64,000 nucleotides of DNA from Hyperoodon ampullatus (GCA_949752795.1 OX457074.1:34023980-34087979); one strand, 5' to 3'. Shown: positions 1-12,154, counted from the stretch's first letter. The notes: generated by a model from the sequence alone, not told the origin. Translations and numbers: made by a program.

Positions 1-2017
1 GAGCTGGTTGAGGAAGGAAAGCTCCACTGAGGAGTTAGAAGCCCCAGGACCGTGGGTTTTCTGGGTGGTGGTGCAAGTTTCTGAACAGGGTGCTTGTTTC
101 AGGACTCTGATAAGGCCTTTTACAAGAAAATGCCAGCATTTGCAGTGAGGGTTATTTCCCACAGGAGGGTCCATCACCGTGGGCAGCTGTATAAGAATTC
201 TAACACTGCTGCCATGGCTACCAGCCATCTTTTTCCTCTTGGCATATTGCTTTCAGTTTGAGTCCCATACGAAGTCAGGCTGATGCTTTTGAATTTTCTT
301 TGCTTTATCATGAAGGTGATACATCTTCATTATAGAGAAGCTTCACCTTTCTATGACCCCAAGCACTGGGCCTTGGCGCTGACCTGATTCACCTTCCTTG
401 GCTCCAAATGTCTGCTGCCTGTTTCCAAACCTCAAATCCCACTCAGGGGATACATTTCTGCTGCGGGCTCTGTGGGATTCTGCCAAAGGGGTATTTTCAA
501 CACTCACTTCTGTAAGTTCTGGAACATTTGGTAGAAATCTATTCCTTACCTTATATAGTAGCACCTCATAAAGTTGCCCTGGAATCCAGATCTGGTCCCT
601 GAGAAGTCGGTGAAAATGGTTTCTCCAAGTGAGCTGTGGCTGCTAACCAGACCGAGGGCTCTTGCTTGTGTCTGTACGGGAGCCACCTCCTGCCCAGCAA
701 TGTCTTCGGCTCAGAGCTGGCCTGGCGTTGACAAGGGTCACAGCCGTCTTCTCCATCCTTCCCCTGTGGACAGGAAGCCTTTTATGAGGTGCAAGGAATC
801 CTCCTCTTTTCTTTGAAGGCAGTCATTTGTTTCCTCAAAGAATCATGCATGGAGGCAAGACTACAAACATTGCTTCACCCTTGATACTCTACTTCTAAAA
901 GGCGGCTGCCTAGTCATTATTTGTTATTGTAATTTATATGAACTCAGAAGAGTCTTTGCCCTTAAATCCACATTGGATCCATGGATGCTCAGGATCTAGG
1001 ATGGCCTGGCAGCTTTTCCATAGGCTCAGAAAGCTGCTCCTGGCAGGGGTACAGGGAGACACTTGGCCCATCTCCTTGCTTTACAGAAGAGGCTATGAGA
1101 CTTAGAGCAGGAACGACACCAGCTTACAGGTTCCCCTTTGTGGTCCTGTCCTCAGCCCAGTGGGATTTTGGCGAAGACCAGGCAGAAATTCCTAAGGGCA
1201 GCATAGACATGTTTTGGGCACAAGTACAGGCCCTCAAAGGGACCCTAATGTAGTCTTTTTAGTTCTGCCTGGACCACTGGTTAAAGGCTTCCGAAATTCT
1301 CTGAACTTGCTACTTGGCTAGAGCCTTTAGGCCCTGACCCTGAGGGCCACACAAACTAACCCTTGGTTCCCCACTTAGACTCGGCCAGATGTACCTTGTG
1401 CCAATTTCGGTTTACCTCAGTGTCTGTTTGACTTTCCTCTTCTAAAGGTTTGGTGACTTCCCCTCATTTCTTACCTCATCCCACACTGCATTCTTGTGTT
1501 GGGTGCCTCAGAGCAGTTATCATCACTTTTCCATTGAGCAGTCCTTCTTCAAAATAAAATTTCTGCTGTTGCTCACTAGGTAAACCAGTGCAGATATAAA
1601 AGCCTGCTTGACCCCGACGGGCTTCAGAATCACCAGTGAACTAGTATTTTAATAGCATGTTGAAAATGCTCACAGGATCCTCCTTAGAGTATCCTATGTA
1701 CAACCCAGATTCAGAATTAGGAGGTTTGGGGTTCAGTCCAGGAACCTGCATTTCAAGCATCCCTGGAGATTCTGATGTAGGATTTTAAATGAATTTTAAA
1801 AAAATTCCAGTGATCTAATTCAGTCAGTCCAAGACCATGTTTTGAGAGATATTCTCATGTGGTCTTAAAATGTTACAGTTTTTAAAAATACTGCTTAAGT
1901 GGATGGCCAGGTGAGGATCATATGATCCATGTTTTGAGGGGACTTAGAAGCTAATAAAAGACGTTGTGAGGTAGATATCTGGGTAAATAGGTAGATAGAT
2001 AGGAAGATATAACCCCT
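1..2017. other. Leading stretch without recognised gene
   Basis: No coding gene, RNA gene or confident repeat is recognisable here. Open frames are short (up to about 90 codons) and resemble no family known to me. A part near 1640-1790 resembles the internal portion of MER20-type hAT elements (a stretch reading like a best-hit tail, 'aacctgcatttc', then 'ggagattctgatg'), but weakly. A short GATA-like microsatellite lies at about 1990-2010. Confidence 0.4.
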
Positions 2018-2520
2018 TTCTTATTGAGATAAAAAATGTTCTCCATTATGGTTTATTACAGGATATTGAATATAGTTCCTTCTGCTATACACTAAGACCT
2101 TGTTGTTTATCCATTCTATATGTAATAGTTTGCATCTGCTAATCCCAAACTCCCGATCCATCCCTCTCCCACCCCTCTCCCCCTTGGCAACCACAAGTCT
2201 GTTCTCTATGTCTGTGAGTCTGTTTCTGTTTTGTAGATAATTTCATTTGTGTCATATTTTAGATTCCACATACAAGTGATATCCTATAGTATTTGTCTTT
2301 CTCTTTCTGACTTACTTCACTTAATATGACAATCTCTAGGTCCATCCATGTTGCTGCAAATGGCATTATTTCATTCTTTTTTATGGTTGAGTAATAGTCC
2401 ATTGTGTTATATACCACATCTTCTTTATCCATTCCTCTGTTGATGGACATTTAGGTTGTGTCCATATCTTGGCTGTTGTAAATAGTGCTGCTATGGACAT
2501 AGGGCTGCATGTATTTGAGA
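2018..2520 (-). mobile_element. L1 LINE, 3' portion (end of ORF2 plus 3' UTR)
   Basis: Minus-strand fragment of a cetartiodactyl-type L1. The plus strand shows the usual antisense landmarks: a CT-rich run with 'cccacccctctccccctt', the 'gattccacatacaagtgat' stretch, and the 'ccattgtgttatataccaca' block over the ORF2 carboxy end. The last part of the normal 3' UTR and the poly(A) tail are missing on the left, so it is truncated at both ends. It is a dead copy. Confidence 0.85.
2259..2450 (-). pseudogene. L1 ORF2 carboxy-terminal remnant
   Basis: Open frame of 63 codons containing the conserved L1 ORF2p tail: 'YYSTIKKNEIMPFAATW', then 'MDLEIVILSEVSQKEKDKYY', ending at the normal ORF2 stop after a short 'CGI' tail. 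In an intact element this region follows the reverse transcriptase and cysteine-rich domains of the polyprotein. Here neither the endonuclease nor the reverse transcriptase is present, so it encodes no function. The apparent start Met is simply the first Met inside the fragment. Confidence 0.85.
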
Positions 2521-3479
2521 TACTCTTTAAACAACTAGAATGTCTGAGTTTATTCTGCTTTGACTCTCTTAGTTGGAATCAAAAAGTAGAACATGGTTCT
2601 CCTGTCATAAGACCCACATCTTTCCATTGTCTCTCTTATCTGTAATTTGCCTGTCTAGGTAGCTCTGATAGCAGCTGCTTATCTCCGTGCTGTCTGGGAG
2701 GACTTGCTCCTGAGTAAGAGGAAACAGACCCCAGGCTTATTCACTCTTATAGTCTCCAATGTGGAAGTAGGCTCTGAAAGATGGAAAGAGAGTTTGTTCC
2801 AGTAAGTCCAACACAGGCTTATTTCCTTTCCTCCCATAGCAAGGGTAGAAGAGGAGGCTTTGGAGGTGGGGCTGCCTGAGTGACGTGGGGAGGAGCTGGA
2901 AGAGCTGGGTGACTCTCCTGCAAACACTAGTTATCACCTAGTACTGTCCCACCCACAGTTATCCCTGGGCCCACCCATCTGCTTGCCTTCATTCCTATGC
3001 ATGGTGCCCCCACACTGTGTGGCATCCAACTTAACTAGGCTCTTGACCGAAAATGTGTCTACGGTTCTCAAGCTAGGTCTTTCTCCCAAGACTTACTGCT
3101 GCTGTGTCAATGTTTCTCTACTTCCGGATGCCTCCAACCCTACCACTTTCCTTCCTACTCTCAGCAAAAGACCCTGCCAGGTACTTCATAGAGGAAATAG
3201 AGTCCATCCAGTTTCCACAGTTTCCTTCCATCAAGTCTACAAAGGTGGGTTTACCCACATTCACCCACAGGCATCCTATCCTCTTGCCTTGGAATACAGG
3301 AAAATGTGACCCTCTCCTATATGAGTTTAATACTGTGTCTGTGCTCTGCATTGCATTTCTTCCCTGTATCTCCCACCCAACCCTTTACTGGCTGCTTCCT
3401 GTCAACATTTAAGTGTGCTTGAGCCTTTCACCCCTGTATAAAAATGTCTTTCTACCCCTTACCTTCTTCCATTTCCTGT
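2521..3479. other. Unassigned, pyrimidine-rich stretch
   Basis: No recognised gene. Open frames of 70-108 codons occur on both strands because the sequence is C/T-rich with few stops, but none resembles a known protein. The right half (about 2940-3480) may be more degraded upstream L2 sequence, because clear L2 reverse-transcriptase homology begins directly after it. Confidence 0.35.
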
Positions 3480-3815
3480 CCCCTCTCTGCTCAGGCACTC
3501 AGCTAGAGGTCTTTTAAAAGTTATCTGTGACTGTTGCCTTCATTTTCTCACTTTTCTCTTACTCTTTTGTCCACTGAAATCTGACTTTTTCTCTTGTCGG
3601 CCCATAAAACCATAAAACTGCTAGGGCCATCCACTGCCTACATGTAGGCAGTGTCAGTGGACACTTTTAAGGCCTTTGGCAAGAGATCCCCCTGGGCAAC
3701 ATTCGGAACTGTTGACAAGGTTCTCCACTGTGAAACACTTTTATCTTGGCTTCTATGACATTGTACTTCCCTGGTTTTTCACCTACTGATCAGATTGCAT
3801 CTTTGAAATCTTTGT
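3480..3815 (+). mobile_element. L2 LINE fragment, reverse transcriptase region
   Basis: Degraded L2 (CR1 clade) on the plus strand. Between about 3640 and 3790 the reading is recognisable as the L2 RT segment that normally reads 'AFDTVDHSLLLETL' and then a 'GFHDTTLSWF' motif. Here 'ggcttctatgacattgtact' followed by 'tccctggtttttc' keeps that order, with frameshifts. A T-run at 3818-3830 ends the similarity. Confidence 0.6.
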
Positions 3816-3959
3816 GGGTTTTTTTTTTTTCTGTTCAGCCCTTAAGATATTGGTGTTGTTAAGAGGCCTTCACCTTTCTCACTCAACACATTTTCTCCCC
3901 AATGGTCCTCAACCCACCTATGTGCTGATAACTGCCATTCATGTGCTCAACAATAAATA

Positions 3960-5098
3960 TTGAATTAGAAACAAATAGCATGAAAGATAAATACATTCAA
4001 AAGCTGGATCTTTGAAAAGAGCAACAAAACAATCAACTCCTTTTGAGCCTGAATAAAAAAAAAGAGAGAAAGAATAAAGACACCTAAGATTAGAAATAAG
4101 AAAGGAGTTATCATAGATACAGAAGAAATGAAAAGGTTCATAAAAATTTCTACATCCAACTACTGCGGTAGAACATTTAAAACCCTAGGATGAGGGATGA
4201 TTTCCTGTTATACTGGATTGGCCCAAAAGTTCGTTCGGGTTTTTCTGTCACATCTGTTGGCCAACCCAATAATAATATAATTCATCAAATTTGACTCAAG
4301 AAGTAGAAAATTTCAATAGGAGAAAACTTCCAATAAATGAGATTGGAGAAGTGGTTAAAGAGGCACCATTGGAAAAGGCATTGAGAAAAGAATGTAACAT
4401 AGTTAAATTCTGCCTCACCTCTAAAGAAGAGGTAGTTACACCAGTAGTTAAACAATTCCAGATCCTAGAAAGTGGTAGAAACCACCTCAATTCATTGCAT
4501 GCAGCCAGAATAAATATAATATAAAGACCTGAAAAGATGATAGCACCGGAAAGAAGCTTAAGCTTAACCTCACTAGTGAATATAGATGCAAAAATGTTAA
4601 AATATGTATGAGAAATAGGACCTTGCAATCAAAAGAATGATCAAGTAAAGTTTATTCCTTGGAAATGTATACATATTTGGAAATTCATCAATATACTATA
4701 CTAAATGAACAAATTAAAGAGAAAGTAGCATTGGGCATAGTAGATTCTGAAAAGACGTTTAGGATCCATTTATAATAAAACTCTAAAATATAGATAGAAG
4801 AAAGGGACTTGAATATAATAAATATAATACCACATTCCCCAAGCCAACAGCAAATATTAAACCATTTTAATTAAATAGAGAAATAATAGCATTTCAGTTA
4901 AAATCAGGAACTAGGCAGGGATGCTTGTTATCAGCATTATTATTCAACATTGTTTAGAATGTTCAGGTGAATTCAGTAAAAGAATGAAATAAATGGTATA
5001 AAATTAGAAAAGAGAATACATAAATACATATTTTTGCTGATAAAATGATTACACACCTAGAAACCACAAGAGACTTTTGCAAGAAATAAATAAGACCA
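3960..5098 (+). mobile_element. Ancient L1 ORF2 fragment
   Basis: Plus-strand L1 ORF2 remains. The left end carries 'gctggatctttgaaaagagc' followed by 'aacaaaacaatcaa', a hallmark of the segment before the RT core. Near 4905-4955 the RT landmark that reads R-Q-G-C-L-L-S-A-L-L-F-N-I survives almost intact. Many frameshifts and an internal deletion make it inactive. A small mariner remnant is inserted at 4213-4269. Confidence 0.75.
4213..4269. mobile_element. Mariner-type miniature element (57 bp)
   Basis: The left end 'ggcccaaaagttcgttcggg' and the right end 'gttggccaaccca' match the terminal inverted repeats of the mariner family common in cetartiodactyls, whose ends normally read 'ttggccaaaaagttcgttcg' and its complement. 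TA dinucleotides flank it at 4211-4212 and 4270-4271, as expected for Tc1/mariner. There is no transposase: only the two ends with a few bases between, probably an internal-deletion derivative. It sits inside the L1 fragment. Confidence 0.75.
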
Positions 5099-5129
5099 AT
5101 AAATGAGATTAGAAAAGTGGTTAAAGTTG

Positions 5130-5345
5130 AGCCATCATATTTCGTTTTTGCTATTATTGATGAACAGTATTTCATTATATGGACACAACAAATTTTATTC
5201 ATTCATGCTTCTGTTGGTGGATACTTAGATTGCTTCTATTTTATTTTTGTTGTTATTGTGAATAAAGCTACTATGAATATTGTATACAAATCTTTGTGTG
5301 GACATATGTTTTTATTTTTCTTATGTATCTAGGAGTGTAATGGCT
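5130..5345 (-). mobile_element. L1 ORF2 carboxy-end fragment
   Basis: The plus strand shows the antisense L1 block 'gaacagtatttcattatatg' through 'tgttggtggatacttag' to 'gaataaagctactatgaata', the usual ORF2 C-terminal region. It has no ends or target-site duplication and lies in opposite orientation to the neighbouring L1 pieces. Confidence 0.7.
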
Positions 5346-5635
5346 GAGTTGAGAGAGTACATACTGTATAATTCCATTTGTGTAAAATTCTAGGAAATGC
5401 AAACTAAAGTATATCGACACAAACAGATAAGCAATTGCCTAGGTTTGGGAGCAGATAGGGGGGTGGATTACAAAGGGGTATAAGGAGACTTTTGGTGGTA
5501 GTGGTAACATTCTGTACTTTTATTGTGAAAATAATTTCATGGGTGGAATTATCTGTTAAAAATTCATCAAATCATACAATTTAAATGGGTGCAATTTATT
5601 GCACAAAAATTCTACCTCAGTAAAGATGATAAAAC
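5346..5635 (+). mobile_element. Ancient L1M 3' UTR end
   Basis: Matches the 3' end of older mammalian L1 (L1MC/L1ME-like): 'tataattccatttgtgtaaa', then a GGG-rich section with 'ttacaaaggggtataaggag', then 'aatgggtgcaatttattgca', ending with 'ctcagtaaagatgataaaac' as a decayed polyadenylation region. Confidence 0.7.
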
Positions 5636-5699
5636 ACATATTCAGTGTTTTAGTTATTACAAACTAAATTAGTTATCAGTTATAACTATGTTAATATTG

Positions 5700-7060
5700 T
5701 TTACTTTTAAGCTGGGTATTTTGCTATTACCGTATTTCCTTTTTTATATACATTTTTGTTCTGCATGTAGTTAATAATTGCTTTTTTAAATTTGTGATGT
5801 TTTCCCTCAGCATAATGAATGTCTTCCACCATTTTCTAAAGTTCTTCAAAATGTTTCTTAACATAAATTTCCACATTAAAAATCTGTTCAATAGTATATC
5901 ATTTTCCTGAGGACATTTCCTGAGGACATTGCTTCTGGAGCCATCCATGCTCCATTGTGGATGGAGATTGCTTACTAATTTGCCCACATACTGATCTGCA
6001 ACTTTCTTCCATCAATGTCTTGGGATTTGCCTTCATCTCTCTTTTGAGTATAGGACCCTCTCTTTCCCACCTTCTTCACTTTTGGTGTGGCATATCTTCC
6101 AGAAGTTTCCTTAGACATGGCACAAGAGAAAATGTGTATTTTTTTAGATTTTGAGTGTCTGAAAATGCCTGTGTTCTACCCTTATACTTGGCTGATATGT
6201 TAGCCGAGTATGGAATTCTAAGTTGAAAATAATTTTCAATAAAAAAATTGAAAATATTGTTTCATTATTGCTTTTGAGATATCTGATGTGATTTTTATCC
6301 CCTGATCTTCAATTGAGACCTTTTCTCCCTCTTCGAGAACAAGATCTTCTCTGGAATGCTGAAATTCCACAGAAATGTGCTTTGATGTGGGTAATTTGCA
6401 CTTATCATGTTGGTACTTTGGGGGGCCTTCTTCGTTTGGTGACTTGTGACTTTCAGCTCTGGGGAATTTTGTGTATTATTGATGTGATAATTTTGTCCTT
6501 TTCCTATTCTCTGTTTTCTCTTCTTAGAATTCCTATCTGTTGGTTGTTGGACCTATTGGTTCTACCGTCTAATATTCTGTTCTATCCTATTTTCCTTCTA
6601 CTTTCTTTCTCCCATTTCTCAGGGAGATTTCCATTTTATCTTCCAACCCTTTTAGTAATTATAAAAAAATTTACCTGCCTAATTTTTAATCATCAATAAA
6701 TCTTTATTGTTTTACAATTATTATTTTAAAAAATAATGTTCTTGTTTTATTTTCTTTTGTCTTCTCCTTAGAAGAAAGCTTTGTGAAGTCGGTGATTTTT
6801 ATTAATTTTGGTTGCTACTATATTGCCTGCATGTAGAAAAACGTTTGACACACTATTCACACTCAAAAAACATGTGTTTAATACATAAATTGGCCTCTCT
6901 GCAGATATTATCTAGAGTCCTCTGAAGTTGTCTTTTGCTTCCAGTTACTGTCTATTTTGTGTTTGATTGTTTTAGTCTCAGGCTGGAAGTTTTCTTCAAA
7001 TGTCAGAGGATCTTTTGCCTGTCTGTTTGTATTTGAAAGTGAGGTTGGTTCCTTGACCCT
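5700..7060. mobile_element. Ancient interspersed repeat, probably LINE-derived
   Basis: The stretch around 6190-6720 resembles a widespread old mammalian repeat ('ttagccgagtatggaattct', later a T/C-rich run with 'ggagatttccattttatctt'), and 6880-7060 ('ctggaagttttcttcaaatg') looks like its continuation. I cannot name the family with confidence; an old L1 internal or 3' region is my best guess. There is no usable coding sequence: the 128-codon frame at 6313-6699 lies inside the repeat. Confidence 0.4.
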
Positions 7061-7375
7061 AGAATGAGGACTGCTGGGGTTTCCTCCCCACTCAGCTTCA
7101 CTGGGTCCGGCTCACAGGGCTTGACAAGTGGTGAGCTTCACTGCTGGACCAGTGGATTTTTTAATCAGTGACACTAAATACTAGTAGCTGTAGATATTTG
7201 CTATTAGGGGTTTGAGTTTCTTGAAAGGACAATATCTTCATTTACTAACCTACTTGGAGAAAGTATGGGGTGGTGAATAATTATTGGTCAGAGGAAGAGG
7301 GAGAGGAGGCTCCCTGTTCAGCATGTAGACTTTTTACTTAATCCCCATGGTATCACCCTAGACGAGAAGGGCTTT

Positions 7376-7592
7376 AAATTATAAACAATTGGTCAAATCC
7401 AGCCCACCGCCTGTTTTTATAAATAAAGTTTTATTGGCACACAGTCCCACCCATTGGTGTAAATATTATCTATGGCTGCTTTTGTGCTACGATGTCAGAG
7501 TTGAATAGTTGTAACAGAGACCATATGGCTTGTGAAGCCTAAAATATTTACTATCTGGATATTTATAGGAAAAAATTTGCTGACTCCTGTCT
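7376..7592. mobile_element. hAT-Charlie non-autonomous DNA transposon (MER3-like)
   Basis: Contains the family signature 'gtttttataaataaagtttt' followed by 'attggcacacag', then 'tatggctgcttttgtgctac', 'agttgaatagttgtaacaga' and 'aaaatatttactatctgg', and ends near 'ttgctgactcctg'. A second copy of the same family is at 31251-31470. It carries no transposase. Confidence 0.75.
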
Positions 7593-8059
7593 TCAACCTT
7601 CATCTCCATCTCTCTATGTCTGGTGGCCCCATGTCCAAAGCTTCTGTAGTTCATATTCTCTGGAGACTCTACCTCCTACTTCCTAAAGGGGAAGAGAAAA
7701 GATGGTTGCTTAACTGTGAGAAAGGAGTGAGAATGGATATCTAGGAGTTTGATTTCTTCTTGTCCGTGCTTTTATGCAAGCCTCATGGTTTCAGCACTCC
7801 CCCACAATCTCTTACAGGCTCTGGTACCGCCACTTTATTATTTCCTAAAAGGTTCTTCAGGATGATGATTGACAAATACTCTGTGAGCCTCTTAGTTTGA
7901 GTGTCTCATCTTTTTAAAGTCATTTTCCATGTCTTCATTCAGTCTCAGTCTTCATATATCTTGGTTTAGGGTTCAGGGACGTCTCATAGTTTTACTTAAA
8001 TGTGTTTCTGTTTCTTATTCTATTTGTTGACTTAAGGTGATAGAAGTATCTTAAAGTTC

Positions 8060-8248
8060 AAATGGAAGTATAAATTTCTGATAAGAGCAAAAAGAAACAA
8101 ACAGATCTCAGAACTCACTATAAATCCACTGTGATAAGAGCAGCATGAAATTGGCATGAGTGGATTGATAGTGATCTATTTAAAATGGATCAGTGAATCC
8201 AAAGAGTGAATATAGTAAAGGATCTCAGTATGTACGATAATTTAATAT
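8060..8248 (+). mobile_element. Degraded L1 ORF2 fragment
   Basis: A-rich plus-strand stretch that fits L1 ORF2 downstream of the RT domain (phrases like 'gagcagcatgaaattggcat' and 'gatcagtgaatccaaagagt'). It is heavily diverged and was probably one element with the L1 pieces at 8640-9000 and 9310-10000. Confidence 0.45.
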
Positions 8249-8261
8249 ATTAGTGTTTTGT

Positions 8262-8610
8262 CAGGGCTTTTTGTTGCAGACAACAGAATTCACTCTAGGT
8301 AGTTTAAGTGAAAGGAAGCTTCTAGAAACTATCTGGGAAGATGAAAGAACAATGGTTGGATGCTATGCAGCAAGGAAGAAGGTCCAATCATACCCCAGAC
8401 TTTTCAAGCAGAAGTGTCACTGCTGCTACTCTTACTGCTTGGTGTTTACAATACAAGAACTTGAGAAACCTTTCACAGTCACTCCAGGATAACAAAATAC
8501 CTGCTCTCCTTTGCTTACCAGGGAAATAAGGTCCCCTGTGTGCAGCTCAATATCCTGCTATCCTGTCAGCTCCAAGACTGGCTTGGGTGTGTCTGCCCAG
8601 TGGAATGCAC
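8262..8610. repeat. Unclassified old interspersed repeat, copy 1
   Basis: Begins 'ttgttgcagacaacagaatt' and continues with a tract reading like 'gtagtttaagtgaaagg'. The same layout (a run like 'acaacagaaa..aactc..', then 'aagc..aaagg') starts the segments at 25340 and 39730. Probably an LTR or DNA-element family that I cannot name. Frames of 62-79 codons inside it are not gene-like. Confidence 0.4.
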
Positions 8611-8639
8611 ATCACTTATGGAGCCTTAGGACAGCTGAT

Positions 8640-9000
8640 CTGAGAATGTAGGATTTTAGCCTTCCAGACTCTATAACTATAAAAAGGTAAAGCCACACCA
8701 TAGTTATCTTCCACGATGACAAAGGCAGTGTGACAGCACATCAGAAAGAAAATAGCCTTGGACCCCTATCCCACAACACTAAAAGATCCAGACAAAAAAA
8801 GGAGGATATAATAAAATTTGAAAAAAATCCACGAGGACCAGAGACTTAAATGGAATAAACTTAGCAATGGAATTCTTATAAGTACCTCCTAAACTACCTC
8901 CTTAAGCAAGAGAGAAAGTCCAGAAACTGTAGAAGGAAATATTCTGACTACATAAAAGTGAAATGTTAATTGCAAAAAAAGATAGCACAAGCCATTGTTA
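8640..9000 (+). mobile_element. Degraded L1 ORF2 fragment
   Basis: Plus-strand L1-like stretch with 'ggacccctatcccacaacac', 'gaccagagacttaaatggaa' and 'tctgactacataaaagtgaa', all in the expected order for the ORF2 carboxy-terminal third. Frameshifted and inactive. Confidence 0.6.
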
Positions 9001-9305
9001 TTCCTAATGTGGGGGGCGGACCAGAGCCAATCTATAGTGTGCTACCAACCAATGTCTTGGTAAGTGCACAGGCTGAGAATAAGCATTTATAAACTTATGC
9101 AGCGGTTTAGCACTGCCATGACATCCAAATGTGTGATTTTGTATTGTATGAAACATCGATCTGCTATGGATTCGAAATTGTAAAATACTGGTGCTTTGCC
9201 ACAGAGACTTTGAGATGCACTGCCATAAACAAAGTACATATACGTGTATGAGCTCTGGACAAAAGTTACTTGCAATGCAGCTGACAAAATATTAAAATCT
9301 GTAGT
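9001..9305. other. Unassigned island between L1 pieces
   Basis: This segment does not read as L1 and interrupts the L1 order. A 66-codon minus-strand frame is present but has no recognisable motif. It could be an insertion or unique host sequence. Confidence 0.3.
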
Positions 9306-9309
9306 ATAT

Positions 9310-10000
9310 ATGAATTATACAATTGACCTGAAAAAATGAAAGAGTGGACCAAGGGATTAGCTGTAATTCAGAGAAGTGAAATCCAGAAGTAAAGTCATTT
9401 GTCATTTGAATTCGTGAGTGGTCAGGGCTATGTTTTAGTCTTCAGACTTATAGAAATTGGAAAGAGCCATAATACCTATTGCTAATGCAGGTATGGGGAA
9501 ATTCTTACACATTGCTAGTGGAACTGTGAATTGTTACCACCTTTTCAGGAAACAAACTTGCCAGCACCCATAAAAATAAAAATAAATTGAACGTAATTCT
9601 TGACTCAGCAGTATTCTTCCTGGGAAACCTATCCCATCTAAATAAAAGCACCTGTATAAGTAAGCATATCTGTTCAAAGATGTTTATTGCAGCCTCTTTC
9701 GTAGTGGCAAAAACCTAGAAACAAAGGGCATATCAGTAATAGGGGAATGGTTGAAGAAATTATAGCCCATCCACCCCTGGGAATCTTATGTAGCTATTAA
9801 GAAGGATGAAATAGAATTATACCAATTACCTTGGCAGGATTTTTGTGAGGTATCCTTCTTGAGTAACAAAAATAAGATGCAGAAAACGTTTAATATGATC
9901 TCATTTTAATGAAACCGTCAATGGAAAAAATGCTGTATGGGTTTTTACATCTGTATATATGTTAAAATATACTTATGAAAAAATGGAGGAAAAAAAATAT
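9310..10000 (+). mobile_element. Ancient L1/HAL1-type 3' fragment
   Basis: Reads as L1M or HAL1: 'ttacacattgctagtggaac', 'gttcaaagatgtttattgca', 'tagtggcaaaaacctagaaa', 'ggggaatggttgaagaaatt' and 'atgtagctattaagaaggat' in consensus order. Strongly diverged, no open frame of interest. Confidence 0.7.
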
Positions 10001-10269
10001 ATAAAGTAGGTTATTAACATGGGTTATTGTGGGGGGTGCTGGTGAAGATGTGGAGATGCAGGCAAGAGTCAGAGGGGAGGCCAGAGAAAGCAAAGACTGT
10101 ATTATAAATCCCATCATGCATGGGAAGGTTCAGTTTATGTAAATGTGTCCGTTTGGTGTATACACATAAAACATTTTTTAGCACAGTCTTTACAAAAGAT
10201 GAGTTAGCTTTGTAAGTACTACCTTGTAGAGATGACCATGATAAAATGACAATAAAATAAGTCAATAAG

Positions 10270-11060
10270 GAAATTGATCAGGAAATCAATAAGGAAAAGG
10301 TTAATATCTTGGTAGAAAATTGTTCAAAGGACATATATAGCAATTCAATAAAAGGTAAGTACAAATCACCAACTACCATGTGAAAAATGTGCAACTTGAT
10401 CAATAGTCAACGAAATGTAAGTGAAAATCCTATGAGATGTTTTTGTTCATGTCTGGGTTTGAAGTATTATTAAAACTGGTAAACCTTGGATTGAGGATAG
10501 CATTCTCAAGTATACTTCCAGAGAGAATAAAAATTAAAACAAAGTTTGGAGGGAAATATCTGTAATATGCTTCAAAACATGTCTTATGGCATTGATGTTG
10601 ATTTCCCTTCTAAAATTTCATCCTGTCAATGTTAAGCATGTAAGAGGGAAGAGACTTTTTGTCTGTGAAAGGACGCCTATCAAAAGATGTTACTAAATGA
10701 ATGAAGTAACAGAATCCCAGTTTTATGTATATTAATGAAACATTTAGAACTGTCTAAACATCCAACAGAAAGGAATTAGTTAAATAAAGAACATACAACC
10801 GTATAAAAATATCTATTGTTACAGAAACATGCTTATGACAGGTTGTGATTAAAGAAGACAGGTGAAACAATGGTGTTAAAGTTTTGCTGATTTTCAAGTC
10901 AAATATCATACATCGATATGTAGAAAAATGGAAGAGACAAACAGAGAAATGTTAAAAAGTAATGGATGATGGGATTGTGGATAACATCTTGTCTTGGTGC
11001 CTTTCTGTGTAGTTTCCAAGTGTTCTGCTTTGAGCAGTTTTAATTAAAAAGAAAAAAAGG
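10270..11060 (+). mobile_element. Second ancient L1/HAL1-type fragment in tandem
   Basis: Repeats the order of the preceding element: 'ttgttcaaaggacatatata', 'accatgtgaaaaatgtgcaa', 'atgaaacatttagaactgtc' and an A-rich end near 11040-11060. Two L1/HAL1 3' halves in the same orientation therefore lie next to each other, either from separate insertions or an old duplication. Confidence 0.6.
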
Positions 11061-12154
11061 TGTTACAAACATGTCAAAAGGCTATAAAGATTACCATCTT
11101 CTGAAGTGCACTCAGAGGGAGATGAGCAGGTAGGAGCACTGTGCCTTGTTCAGGAAGAGAGCTGGCTGCCTAGCCGAGTCACTGTCCCAGCGTCAGTTTG
11201 GCATATGAACTCTAACCTTCAGCTTTCAAAGCTGGAGATATTATCAAAGGTAGGTCATTAGTTAATGGCTTGGAGGTTATTTCCGAAGTCCCTTGTGGGC
11301 TGCTATAAATGATTAGCAACATCACTGTTGCTTATACATTTGTGGGCCAGCCTAGTATTGCTTTATCAGCACTGACTCGGGGTTTTTATAGGTAAATGGC
11401 TCTCAACTTGGGGTTCCCTAATCTCAAGAGGTGCACAGTGGTGGTAAACTCTCCGAACTATACTTTATGTACATTAAAAGTGTCAGGAAAATTATGCGTT
11501 TACCCTTACAATACTGTACGGGCTGACAAAGCCTTATTTTAATTGCCTTGGCTTTTGGTTTTTTTTTTTGCTTTTAATAGAATATACAATTTTCAGTTGA
11601 TACATTGTAATGAATTGGTCGTTAGAATGGTTTTTGATAAATATATACGTAGGGAAAGTTGATTTTTTACTAAATTAATGAAAGTTGGGGTTTTAGAAAA
11701 GCCTTTCAAACCTGGAATCAGATTTTTTCCCTGGCTCTAGGATTATTCTGATAGTTGTACTTAATATCCAGGCTCAGCCACACTACTTAAAGTTGTATTT
11801 TAACCCCCCCATAGATATGAACTTCAGCAACAACTTGATGTGATATTTCTGTAAGAGAAGAAACCATAGGGAAGATCTCATCTGACTTAGCAGACATTCT
11901 CTATTTTCCAAATGGGCAACAGAAAGACTCACGAGGTCCTGATTACTGAGAGAAAGAGGCTGCCAGAACCCACATTTTCTGTTGCTTACTTTTTCACTTC
12001 TCCTTGGGCTCTGGGGTTATTTCCCTAGAAATAACAGGCATGCAGAAGGTGACAAACACTCATGAACACACATGGAAAATCAAAAAGGGTTAGGGGAAGA
12101 TAGGGAGGGAGAGAGAGAGATTTCTTATATATAGCATGATCTTGTGTAATTCTT
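11061..12154. other. Repeat-free stretch, possible conserved non-coding DNA
   Basis: No repeat or gene recognised. The part at about 11080-11560 has balanced composition and no low-complexity sequence, and contains motifs such as 'tcattagttaatggct' and 'tataaatgattagcaac'. This would fit a regulatory block, but the sequence alone cannot show it. Confidence 0.3.

Noticed and set aside
4329..5140. Similar phrases 'ccaataaatgagattggaga' (4330) and 'ccaataaatgagattagaaa' (5095) suggesting a tandem duplication
   Set aside because: Both lie in or at the edge of L1 ORF2 sequence, where A-rich similar phrases recur. The similarity stops after about 35 bases, so a duplication is not established.
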